A stretch of DNA of 7,757 nt, taken from assembly GCA_964635995.1 (NCBI GenBank), contig CAZWRA010000043.1:1-7757 (forward strand). Reading direction: 5' to 3'. Every line of letters begins with the position of its first letter. The first letter of the stretch is position 1. Shown in pieces: positions 1 through 5,610 of the stretch. Under the pieces are notes generated by a model that was not told the origin of the DNA, made no database searches, and was given only the letters and a program-made list of their open reading frames with translations. This stretch comes from JAGQLF01 sp964635995. GTDB lineage: Bacteria; Patescibacteriota; Dojkabacteria; J137. The position numbers were made by a program, and so were the translations under genes.

Positions 1-105
1 ACATTGCAAGCAATTTCGACCGCAAAAGTGGGGATTATCTTCCTTTAGTTTACATTAGTTCCTGTTATTAAAACAATTTCTAGATTATTATATGACTTCA
101 TAGCG
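1..105. other. Left-edge stretch with no assignable gene
   Basis: This is the region downstream of the ATP-grasp/protease gene. Short open stretches reach in from the window edge on the plus strand, for example one running from base 3 to a TAA at 69-71. They are too short to tell a real C-terminus from chance, and I recognise no family. If a plus-strand gene does end here, it would converge with the ATP-grasp gene. Confidence 0.3.
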
Positions 106-111
106 CTATGA
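98..111. repeat. 14-bp perfect palindrome over the stop codon of the ATP-grasp gene
   Basis: TCATAGCGCTATGA is self-complementary and contains the TAG stop (108-106 on the minus strand). As RNA it could form only a short stem of about five pairs around a GCGC loop. There is no U-run after it on the minus strand, so it is a weak terminator candidate at best. It could also be a protein-binding palindrome or chance. Confidence 0.35.
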
Positions 112-1530
112 GCTTATTTGTCTTGCGGGATCTACTAAGAATTTCGTTAGTGATTTTCTACCAATAATTACTGAGTATGATAATTTACTACGATCAAAAA
201 CTGTTGCTTTAGTTTCGAAACTAACGTTATCTAGTTCCATTTGTATTTTTACATATGGTCTTAGACTAATTCCATGACTTGATCGAATGAATTGTATATC
301 AACTAAATTCTCAACATTACCAATATACTTTTCTTTTAGCTCTTCTTCGAATTTTGCTCGCTGTGATTTATCCATGCTTTCATCGAAATGAATTTCATCA
401 AAAAGTTTTATTATATTTTCGTATCCTAATTTAATTGCAATGTCCTTATCGATTGAAGTACTATCAGCACCCGTATCTATCTTAGCTTTTCCTTCATATA
501 CTTCATCATTTAATCCCACTATTTTTACATTTTCATATATTCCTATAACACTTTTTCCCGAAATTGTTTCGATCTCTTCTTCAATTTCCCCTCCAAATAA
601 GTCTTTAGAAAGTCGGATACCTTTTTCAGTTGTTTTAACTTTAATGCCACTGGCTTTCTTTAGTCTACCTCTTAACCCGTCTTGATTAGCTAATTGAATA
701 GATAAACCAGGCCTTGCATTTAATTCTACAATCATAGGTCCATCATCTTTGTCTATTAGAAAGTCGATTGCGGCAAATCCAAGACCAGTAACTTTACTTG
801 CTTCAATAGAGTAGCGAAGAATTCTATTCCAGTACGGAATTCTTAATCCTGATAATGGAAGTTTATATTTTGGAGATCTTTCAATTTCTCCGCTTTTTCC
901 CATAATAGAACTTGTGGTTTTTCCAACAGCCATATCTATACCAGAACCGATAGCACCTAGATCTAGATTGGCTCTTCCTTCAGATTGTTCTGTAGGTAAA
1001 CGTAACATCCCCATAACAGGTATATTGTTGAAAATAATTATTCTTATATCCGGAGTTCCTTTGTATGTATAATATCTGAAAACTTTATGTGGTTTAACTC
1101 TTTCTTCAATTAGAACAATATCAGCTTCATGATTTAAAGAGTACTTTCCATCTAGAATATCAATGCAGAGTGTTTTTACACCCTCAACAGACATTTTTCT
1201 TCCTCTACTTAATATCCAGTTCCCCTCCTTATCTTTATTATAAAAAATCTCTACACCTCCCCCTCGTACACCATGAACAGGTTTTATTACAAAAGAGCTT
1301 GGTAATTCTTCAAAGTCAAAATTCGAAAGTTCCTCCCGATTTCTTATTACAGATATTTCTTTAGGTACAGGAATATCATTTGCTGATAAAATTTGTTTTG
1401 TTAAAACTTTATTATCTGCAATTCGAAATGCAGACCTTAAGTTGTTTGGTCTAATATAATTTAAGTATCGGTCATTAAGACCTAAAACTTTCTTTCTATT
1501 TCTTCTTATTCTTTCTAACCTGTTGATCAT
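106..1530 (-). CDS. ATP-grasp amide ligase fused to RimB-like retropepsin aspartic protease
   Basis: This is a two-domain cytoplasmic enzyme; residue numbers count from the upstream GTG at 1539. The N-terminal ATP-grasp half resembles the alpha-L-glutamate ligase-related (RimK-like) family. It has the nucleotide-binding stretch FVIKPVHGVRGGG (83-95), an acidic D259 and the metal-binding block VELNARPGLSIQLAN (271-285), which is highly typical of that family. The C-terminal half (about 330-477) is a retropepsin-like domain with the catalytic DTGAD (355-359), IIGRKSL (458-464) and FLVDPAR (467-473), as in RimB-type proteases. The two domains are separate proteins in most known systems. The expected chemistry is ATP-dependent amide or peptide bond formation, with the protease reversing or trimming it; the substrate is unknown. 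There is no signal peptide. I prefer ATG at 1530 (474 aa); GTG at 1539 would give 477 aa. Either start overlaps the 3' end of the 7TM gene, so the two are translationally linked. Confidence 0.9.
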   Translation of the reverse strand: MINRLERIRRNRKKVLGLNDRYLNYIRPNNLRSAFRIADNKVLTKQILSANDIPVPKEISVIRNREELSNFDFEELPSSFVIKPVHGVRGGGVEIFYNKDKEGNWILSRGRKMSVEGVKTLCIDILDGKYSLNHEADIVLIEERVKPHKVFRYYTYKGTPDIRIIIFNNIPVMGMLRLPTEQSEGRANLDLGAIGSGIDMAVGKTTSSIMGKSGEIERSPKYKLPLSGLRIPYWNRILRYSIEASKVTGLGFAAIDFLIDKDDGPMIVELNARPGLSIQLANQDGLRGRLKKASGIKVKTTEKGIRLSKDLFGGEIEEEIETISGKSVIGIYENVKIVGLNDEVYEGKAKIDTGADSTSIDKDIAIKLGYENIIKLFDEIHFDESMDKSQRAKFEEELKEKYIGNVENLVDIQFIRSSHGISLRPYVKIQMELDNVSFETKATVFDRSKLSYSVIIGRKSLTKFLVDPARQISS

Positions 1531-2236
1531 CGACTTCACTAGTTAATATATTTCTAAATCTGTAATACTCAGTTAACCTTAAGCCAACGAACTTACCAAT
1601 GTATAAATTTAAAATTACCAAAACTGCTATTAATGCGAAAGTGTATTCCATTGTGAATTCATATACTTCTCCAATAGAGATAATTGTAAATGCAATTACT
1701 CCAGTTAGAAGAGTTTGTAATCCAACAATTGTAGTATGTTCAAAGCTTTTTCGAGATAAGGAAGAAACAAAAGTATCTGAAAGTGTAACTATCATTAGTA
1801 ATGGGAAAATATCTAAATAAATAAGACCCTTTCTATCAAAAAGTAGAGTACCCATTACAATGATGAATGCTATTGCTACTGAAACAGAGATCATTACTAA
1901 TGTAGTCTTAGGAATATAGTGCATTCTGATTCTTTTTAATAGCATGTATGTTCCAGCACTAAAACTAAATACTATTAAATATAAAATTATTCCGAATTCT
2001 AAACTTCTAAGGTAGTTATTACCGTTTTCAAAATCAACGTATCCAAGTTGATAAAATGCAAATGTAAGTACAATTGGAGCATATACACTAAGACTTTTAA
2101 GGCCAACAATGTGTCTAAAAAAACCTGTTAATGTACTTACAATTGGTAGGGAAATAAGTAGGTATAATGAGTTTCTAATTAACTCAATCTCATATTCTGT
2201 AAGTCGGTCTCCTAAAACACTAATTAAAACATCCAT
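1496..2236 (-). CDS. Seven-helix membrane protein of the 7TM_transglut type, without the transglutaminase domain
   Basis: This is a 246-aa integral membrane protein. Seven hydrophobic segments can be read at about residues 19-40, 49-67, 77-103, 110-133, 137-163, 168-193 and 194-224. A short charged tail rich in Lys (VRKNKKK) follows and is probably cytoplasmic. The stretch LPIVSTLTGFFRHIVGLKS followed by YAPIVLTFAF matches the opening of the 7TM domain that is usually fused to an inactive transglutaminase. In those relatives the 7TM region is preceded by a membrane anchor and an extracytoplasmic domain; here the protein begins about 18 residues before helix 1, so that part is missing. It overlaps the ATP-grasp/protease gene by 35-44 nt, as expected for partners made together. 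It may anchor, sense for or transport the product of the ligase; this is inference. There is no Shine-Dalgarno motif before the ATG. Confidence 0.85.
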   Translation of the reverse strand: MDVLISVLGDRLTEYEIELIRNSLYLLISLPIVSTLTGFFRHIVGLKSLSVYAPIVLTFAFYQLGYVDFENGNNYLRSLEFGIILYLIVFSFSAGTYMLLKRIRMHYIPKTTLVMISVSVAIAFIIVMGTLLFDRKGLIYLDIFPLLMIVTLSDTFVSSLSRKSFEHTTIVGLQTLLTGVIAFTIISIGEVYEFTMEYTFALIAVLVILNLYIGKFVGLRLTEYYRFRNILTSEVDDQQVRKNKKK

Positions 2237-2263
2237 ATTTTTGTTTTAACAATCTTAAACAAC

Positions 2264-2292
2264 AAGCTGATGATATTATATACCATCAGCTT
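2264..2292 (-). terminator. Hairpin between rplL and the 7TM gene, probable terminator
   Basis: On the minus strand a perfect 9-bp stem, AAGCTGATG/CATCAGCTT, encloses an 11-nt AT-rich loop and is followed by TGTTGTTTAAG. The T-rich tail is interrupted, so termination may be partial. It is the second of two hairpins after the rplL stop and probably separates the ribosomal operon from the 7TM/ATP-grasp unit. Confidence 0.55.
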
Positions 2293-2306
2293 ATTTTGTA
2301 TGTAAA
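2275..2306 (-). promoter_or_regulatory. Possible promoter of the 7TM/ATP-grasp unit inside the terminator hairpin
   Basis: The minus strand carries TTTACA (2306-2301) and TATAAT (2280-2275). The spacing is 20 nt to TATAAT, or 18 nt to the overlapping TATATA that follows a TG dinucleotide. The -10 lies in the loop of the terminator-like hairpin, about 40 nt before the 7TM ATG. The spacing is not ideal and AT-rich DNA gives chance matches. Confidence 0.35.
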
Positions 2307-2326
2307 TTTGCTCAAATGCAAATTTA
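2303..2326 (-). repeat. Perfect inverted repeat starting at the rplL stop codon
   Basis: TAAATTTGC and GCAAATTTA form a perfect 9-bp stem with a 6-nt loop. The first three bases on the minus strand are the rplL TAA stop. The stem is AT-rich and has no U-tail, so it is more likely an mRNA 3'-end stabiliser or part of a tandem terminator than a terminator alone. Confidence 0.45.
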
Positions 2327-2722
2327 TTTAATTTCAACTTTTCCTCCTTCAGCTTCAATCTGTTTCTTGATGTCTTCAGCTTCTTCTTTCTTTGCAGCTT
2401 CTTTAATTGATTTTGGAAGAGATTCTACAAGATCTTTAGCCTCTTTTAGACCTAGACCAGTGATTCCTTTTACAACCTTAATAACTCCAATCTTATTAGC
2501 ACCTGCATCAACAAGAACTACATCAAATTCGTCCTTTTCTTCTGCAGCTTCAGCTGGAGCTCCAGCCATTGGCATTGCTGCCATAGCCATTGGTGCAGCA
2601 GCTTTAACATCGAACTCAGTCTCTAGAGCCTTTTTTAGTTCGAATGCTTCAACTACTGAAAGCTTCTTAATGTCATCAACGATTTTTTGAACATTTTTGC
2701 TTGTATTTGTTTCGTCTGCCAT
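2324..2722 (-). CDS. rplL: Large ribosomal subunit stalk protein bL12 (L7/L12)
   Basis: This is a 132-aa acidic protein with the standard L12 layout. An N-terminal dimerisation helix region (KIVDDIKKLSVVEAFELKKALE, about residues 13-34) is followed by an Ala/Met/Pro-rich flexible hinge (about 43-60). The C-terminal factor-binding domain (about 64-132) contains FDVVLVDAGANKIGVIKVVK, then GLGLKEAKDLVESLPK, a close match to the family core. L12 dimers bind the C-terminal helix of L10, form the ribosomal stalk and recruit and stimulate the translational GTPases. It is the last gene of the operon, 49 nt after rplJ. As its product is needed in several copies per L10, extra expression relative to rplJ is expected, but I see no clear internal promoter. 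The start is the ATG of MADETN; no Shine-Dalgarno precedes it. Confidence 0.98.
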   Translation of the reverse strand: MADETNTSKNVQKIVDDIKKLSVVEAFELKKALETEFDVKAAAPMAMAAMPMAGAPAEAAEEKDEFDVVLVDAGANKIGVIKVVKGITGLGLKEAKDLVESLPKSIKEAAKKEEAEDIKKQIEAEGGKVEIK

Positions 2723-2763
2723 CTTAAGTAATTAAATTAAATAAAATATAATTTCGTATTATT

Positions 2764-2780
2764 GAAGAGTCTTACTCTTC
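2764..2780 (-). repeat. Hairpin spanning the rplJ stop codon
   Basis: GAAGAGT/ACTCTTC is a perfect 7-bp stem with a 3-nt loop, and the rplJ TAA lies in the 3' end of the first arm and the loop. There is no U-run after it on the minus strand, so it is not a standard terminator. It could be a processing or stability element between rplJ and rplL. Confidence 0.45.
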
Positions 2781-3305
2781 TTTAAACGCCTGATCTATAA
2801 TTGTTACGAATGATCTTGGTGCATCTTCAAGTACATTAACAACACCGCTCATTGCTTGATCAAGTATTCCAAGAATCATTGAGATACTTTCCTCAATTGT
2901 AGGTGTACCAGCAATATCGATTGCTTGTTCAACAGTTAACTTTACTCCGTCAAGGTATCCTCCAACTATAGTAACTTTTGGTTTATCTTCAACTTTTGTA
3001 GTTTCGATTAACTTTTTTAGTTCTTTAGAAGGTGTAACAATATCTTCAGCTGTAAATAATACCGCGTGTCCTCCAAAATCTAAACTCTCAAAAATGTCAT
3101 ATTCTTTTTCCTTAAGTGCAATTTTAAATAAATTGTTTTTTACAACATGAAATTTTGAATCTGAACTGTAAATACTTTTTCTAAAAGCATTTACTTCATT
3201 TGGAGTAACTCTATCTGTTCTTACGATAATAATACTTTTAGATTTATCAATTAAATCCTTATAAGTACTTACCAACTCCTTTTTATCTGATTTTGTCTTT
3301 GCCAT
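2772..3305 (-). CDS. rplJ: Large ribosomal subunit stalk-base protein uL10
   Basis: This is a 177-aa protein starting at MAKTKSDKKE, which fits the usual L10 N-terminus (a short lysine-rich helix, then a stretch like YKDLIDKSKSIIIVRTD). The RNA-binding domain continues with NEVNAFRKSIYSS and FHVVKNNLFKIAL, the latter very typical of L10. An insert domain includes KPKVTIVGGYLDG. The C-terminal helical region (from about IEESISMILGILDQAMSGVV) is where L12 dimers dock. It binds 23S rRNA beside L11 and also its own mRNA leader. An in-frame ATG at 3344 would add 13 residues, but it lies inside the attenuator structure and gives no family similarity. The transcript can end just before this start codon (see the leader and terminator entries), so expression is probably set by the amount of free L10(L12) complex. 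Confidence 0.97.
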   Translation of the reverse strand: MAKTKSDKKELVSTYKDLIDKSKSIIIVRTDRVTPNEVNAFRKSIYSSDSKFHVVKNNLFKIALKEKEYDIFESLDFGGHAVLFTAEDIVTPSKELKKLIETTKVEDKPKVTIVGGYLDGVKLTVEQAIDIAGTPTIEESISMILGILDQAMSGVVNVLEDAPRSFVTIIDQAFKEE

Positions 3306-3310
3306 AAAAC

Positions 3311-3335
3311 AAAAAATTCGCCACTCGGGCGAATT
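3311..3335 (-). terminator. Intrinsic terminator/attenuator directly before rplJ
   Basis: On the minus strand AATTCGCC-CGAGT-GGCGAATT forms a perfect 8-bp stem with a 5-nt loop, and the 3' arm runs into TTTTTTG. The U-run ends only a few bases before the rplJ ATG at 3305. A terminator inside an operon leader is the hallmark of attenuation. The 5' arm overlaps the 3' strand of the antiterminator, so only one of the two can form. Confidence 0.85.
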
Positions 3336-3362
3336 AAATAACATCTATATTAATTTAATTCG
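3330..3362 (-). promoter_or_regulatory. Antiterminator helix of the rplJ leader
   Basis: CGAATTAAAT (3362-3353) and ATTTAATTCG (3339-3330) are perfect 10-nt complements separated by 13 nt. The 3' strand uses six bases of the terminator 5' arm. The 5' strand begins in the closing stem of the L10-binding leader and continues into bases that can extend that stem. L10 binding would hold the leader stem, free the terminator arm and stop transcription; without L10 the antiterminator forms. The pairing is seen in the sequence; the mechanism is inferred from the known Bacillus subtilis rplJL case. Confidence 0.75.
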
Positions 3363-3449
3363 TCTCGGCTGGATTTATGAGCATAATTATTTCAGATTCT
3401 GAAACAACTACAGAATTGCAAAATGATTATCTCTCCTGCTTTCTTCGAC
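3362..3449 (-). ncRNA. L10 leader: kink-turn RNA that binds L10(L12)
   Basis: The RNA folds into one long interrupted hairpin. A closing stem GUC/GAC is followed by an internal loop GAAGAAA/CGA of kink-turn type. Above it is GCAGGA/UCCAGC with one A-A mismatch, then GAG/CUC, UAAU/AUUA and AUUU/AAAU, and an apical stem AUUCUG/CAGAAU (3416-3411 with 3401-3396) with a 9-nt loop. The CGAAGA..GCAGG and CC..CCGAG signatures match the bacterial L10 leader upstream of rplJ. It fills most of the rplA-rplJ gap, and the terminator and antiterminator come straight after it. Confidence 0.88.
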
Positions 3450-3465
3450 TATTTAATTTTTAAAC

Positions 3466-4140
3466 TTATACGTTTGCAATTATATCATTAACATCAAGCT
3501 TTATTCCACCCCCCATTGTAGTTGTCAGAATAACCTTCTTTAATGGTTGTGGGCTAAGCTTTCTTGCTTCTGCTAGTACTGCTTTTAGGTACGCTAGGAT
3601 ATTTTCTTTAATAGCTTCAGGTTTCATATCAACTTGAGCAACTTTTCCTCTAATAACTCCTTGCCCAGCTTCCATTTTAAAGTTTATTTTTCCTCCTTTA
3701 AAACTTTCAACTGCTTTCTTAATATTATCGCTTATAGTTCCATTCTTAGGATTAGGAATTAAACCTTTAGGACCTAAAACTTTTCCTAATTTAACAATCT
3801 TTGGCATAACATCTGGAGTAGCAACAATTACGTCAAATTCGATTTCATTATTTAGTAATTTCTCACTTACATCATCAAGTCCAGCTGCTACAGCTCCTGC
3901 TTTTAACGCTTCGTCTGCCTTTGAAGGATCACAAAGAACTACAACCTTTTTATCAGCACCAAAAGTGTTTGGAAGATCAACGCTTCCTCTAATGCTTTCC
4001 TTTAATTGTTTTTCTTTTAAATTTAAAACAATATCTAAGTCTACACTACTAACAAACTTAGTCTTTTTCATTTCTGGAATTAGTGCTACAGCTTCATCAA
4101 CTGTTTTTACTACATTCATATTATTTTGCTTATTATCCAT
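3466..4140 (-). CDS. rplA: Large ribosomal subunit protein uL1
   Basis: This is a 224-aa, two-domain protein of the L1 stalk, which binds 23S rRNA near the E site and helps release deacylated tRNA. Family signatures include FVSSVDLDIVLNL near the N-terminus, the second-domain core VIATPDVMPKIVKLGKVLGPKGLIPNPKNGTI (about residues 104-135) and TTTMGGGIKLDVNDI near the C-terminus. The length is normal. Translation could begin at residue 1 or at the internal Met8 (MNVVKT); the first few residues are not conserved, so this is uncertain. It lies 18 nt after rplK and is the last gene before the L10 leader. I found no clear L1-binding site before rplK that would show the autoregulation known in Escherichia coli. 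Confidence 0.98.
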   Translation of the reverse strand: MDNKQNNMNVVKTVDEAVALIPEMKKTKFVSSVDLDIVLNLKEKQLKESIRGSVDLPNTFGADKKVVVLCDPSKADEALKAGAVAAGLDDVSEKLLNNEIEFDVIVATPDVMPKIVKLGKVLGPKGLIPNPKNGTISDNIKKAVESFKGGKINFKMEAGQGVIRGKVAQVDMKPEAIKENILAYLKAVLAEARKLSPQPLKKVILTTTMGGGIKLDVNDIIANV

Positions 4141-4158
4141 ATTTCTTTTAACTAAATA

Positions 4159-4584
4159 TTAATCTTTTACTTCGATACCCATACTATTTGCAACACCAGC
4201 AACGATGTTAATAGCTGATTCGATATCATTTGTATTTAAATCTGCAAGTTTTTTTTCAGCGATTTCTCTTAGATCTTCTCTTCCAACAGTTTTAATTTTT
4301 TCTTTGCTAGGATTTCCTGAACCTTTTGAGATTCCAAACTTACTTTTCAACATACTTGAAACTGTAGGTTGCTTAATAAGCATTTTAAAACTTCTATCTT
4401 TAAAGATAGTTACTACTACAGGAACATCTACATTTCCCATTCCCTGAGTTTTTCCGTTAAATTCATTACAGAATTCTGGGATAGGTATTCCGTTTTGTCC
4501 TAAAATAGGTCCTAGTGGAGGAGCTGGTGTAGCTTTTCCTGCTGGGATTACTAGTTTTGTTTGTCCTATTACTTCTTTTGCCAT
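4159..4584 (-). CDS. rplK: Large ribosomal subunit protein uL11
   Basis: This is a 141-aa protein of normal length. The N-terminal domain has the proline-rich signature IPAGKATPAPPLGPILGQ (residues 13-30), then IPIPEFCNEFN, which contacts the GTPase-associated region and release and elongation factors. The C-terminal RNA-binding domain has KTVGREDLREIAEKK and the final VAGVANSMGIEV, a family hallmark. It sits at the base of the stalk beside L10. The gene begins 2 nt after the nusG stop, so the two are almost certainly co-translated. No Shine-Dalgarno is visible; the bases before the ATG are AT-rich. Confidence 0.98.
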   Translation of the reverse strand: MAKEVIGQTKLVIPAGKATPAPPLGPILGQNGIPIPEFCNEFNGKTQGMGNVDVPVVVTIFKDRSFKMLIKQPTVSSMLKSKFGISKGSGNPSKEKIKTVGREDLREIAEKKLADLNTNDIESAINIVAGVANSMGIEVKD

Positions 4585-4586
4585 AT

Positions 4587-5180
4587 TTATATTTTTGTAA
4601 TTTCAGATAATTCTAGTTGTACTGGAGTTTCTCTTCCAAAGATAGATAATAACACAGTTACCTGTCCTTTGGCTTCATTAATTTCCTGTACAGTACCTAT
4701 AAACTCTTTCCATGCACCATCAGTTACTTTAATTGTATCGTTTACAGCAAAGTCTGAGTGGTAAGTAGGTAGTTGTTTAACTTTTGTAAATTCAAGAATA
4801 CTTGTTACTTCTTCAGGCTTAAGAGGAGTAGGTTTTCTTGTGCTTTGGTTATATCCAATAAATCCTTGAATTCCATCTGTGTTTCTAATTACGTGAAGAG
4901 CCTCTTCTGTTGGCTCCATATTTACTAAAATGTATCCAGGGAAAATTCTCTCTGTTTTTGTATCTTTCTTTCCTTTTTTAATTACAATTTTCTCTTGAGT
5001 AGGAACAACTACATCAACAACAACATCATCTAACCCAGTAGCATTAATTCTTTGTTTTATTAGCTGAGCAATATTATTCTCTTTTCCAGAAGTACCCTTA
5101 ACGATATACCATTTAGCCTTATCACTAGTTTTCTTAGCCTCTGTTTCTTCTTTTTTAGCTTTTGCTTTCTTTTCAGCCAT
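4587..5180 (-). CDS. nusG: Transcription elongation/antitermination factor NusG
   Basis: This is a 197-aa protein. The first 22 or so residues form a Lys/Glu/Ala-rich extension (AEKKAKAKKEETEAKK) that is absent from short NusG proteins. The NGN domain follows (WYIVKGTSGKENNIAQLI from about residue 24; ERIFPGYILVNM near 83-94), binding the RNA polymerase clamp. The C-terminal KOW domain (about 143-197) includes VNDTIKVTDGAWKEFIGTV and LLSIFGRETPVQLELSEI, typical of NusG, with GAW where many have GPF. NusG adjusts pausing and, through the KOW domain, can bind S10 or Rho. It starts one base after the secE stop and ends 2 nt before rplK. As NusG can affect pausing, it could influence the rplJ attenuator downstream; this is speculation. 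Confidence 0.98.
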   Translation of the reverse strand: MAEKKAKAKKEETEAKKTSDKAKWYIVKGTSGKENNIAQLIKQRINATGLDDVVVDVVVPTQEKIVIKKGKKDTKTERIFPGYILVNMEPTEEALHVIRNTDGIQGFIGYNQSTRKPTPLKPEEVTSILEFTKVKQLPTYHSDFAVNDTIKVTDGAWKEFIGTVQEINEAKGQVTVLLSIFGRETPVQLELSEITKI

Positions 5181-5181
5181 C

Positions 5182-5514
5182 TTAAGCAGTAGTTATTAAA
5201 AGAGTTCTTATAAATAAAAATACTTCATCGGCTAAAGTGATAAATGCCATGAAGAAAATCAATACACTTAATACAATAATAGAATATTGAATAGTCATTT
5301 TTCTACTTAACCATTCAACCTTTCTTAATTCATTAAATGAGTCTCGTGCAAAGCTTGTTATCTTTTTGATATTAAAAGCAACGTATACAACAAGTCCGAA
5401 TACTATTATCAAGCCTAGCCATCTAAGAACGAATGTAATGATAGCTCCAGTACTTTTCCAGTCAACTAATGCTGGATTTAATTCTTGTAAAGTATTTAAT
5501 ATTGCTTCTATCAT
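5182..5514 (-). CDS. secE: Preprotein translocase subunit SecE
   Basis: This is a 110-aa membrane protein. A first hydrophobic segment (about residues 25-47, ITFVLRWLGLIIVFGLVVYVAF) is followed by the conserved amphipathic cytoplasmic helix with SFARDSFNELRKVEWLSRKMT (about 54-74). The conserved core transmembrane helix (about 76-98) comes next. SecE clamps the two halves of SecY in the SecYEG channel. The amphipathic helix with its E-L-R-K-V-x-W pattern is the diagnostic part. The extra N-terminal helix is more than the minimal one-helix form. The gene follows tRNA-Trp, as in many bacteria, and ends one base before nusG. Confidence 0.96.
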   Translation of the reverse strand: MIEAILNTLQELNPALVDWKSTGAIITFVLRWLGLIIVFGLVVYVAFNIKKITSFARDSFNELRKVEWLSRKMTIQYSIIVLSVLIFFMAFITLADEVFLFIRTLLITTA

Positions 5515-5538
5515 TTTTATTTATAAATTAAATAAATA

Positions 5539-5610
5539 CACGAGTGCTCAGGATCGAACTGAGAGTCCTGGTTTTGGAGACCAGTGGTTTGCCAATTAAC
5601 CGACACTCGC
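5539..5610 (-). tRNA. tRNA-Trp (anticodon CCA)
   Basis: This is a complete 72-nt cloverleaf. The acceptor is GCGAGTG/CACTCGT, closed by a G1-U72 wobble. The D stem is GGTT/AACC, the anticodon stem CTGGT/ACCAG with loop CTCCAAA, and the T stem CTCAG/CTGAG with loop TTCGATC. The discriminator is G, as in bacterial tRNA-Trp. The 3' CCA is not encoded and must be added by CCA transferase. Its first base directly follows the rpmG TGA stop, so it is transcribed within the operon. The order rpmG - tRNA-Trp - secE is conserved in many bacteria. Confidence 0.97.

Noticed and set aside
2316..2690. Plus-strand open frame of 124 codons opposite rplL
   Set aside because: It is the Ala/Ser-rich mirror of the conserved rplL coding sequence, a common shadow effect; it has no independent support.
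3306..3344. Upstream in-frame ATG that would extend L10 by 13 residues
   Set aside because: It lies in the loop of the antiterminator and runs through the terminator stem; the added residues match no L10 proteins, whereas MAKTKSDKKE is a typical start.
3450..3500. Separate promoter for rplJL at the end of rplA (TATAAT-like bases near the rplA stop)
   Set aside because: No -35 at a suitable distance; such AT-rich matches are frequent in this DNA.
4585..4640. L1-binding autoregulatory site before rplK, as in Escherichia coli
   Set aside because: Only 2 nt separate nusG and rplK, and I could not find a stem-loop resembling the 23S rRNA L1 site at the end of nusG.
2720..5190. Identical CTTAAGATGGC at the starts of rplL and nusG as a shared control element
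   Set aside because: At nusG the TTAA simply contains the secE stop codon, the match is short, and no other gene shares it; coincidence is more likely.
5366..5599. Plus-strand open frame crossing secE and tRNA-Trp
   Set aside because: It runs antisense through a conserved gene and a structural RNA, so it is a chance frame.
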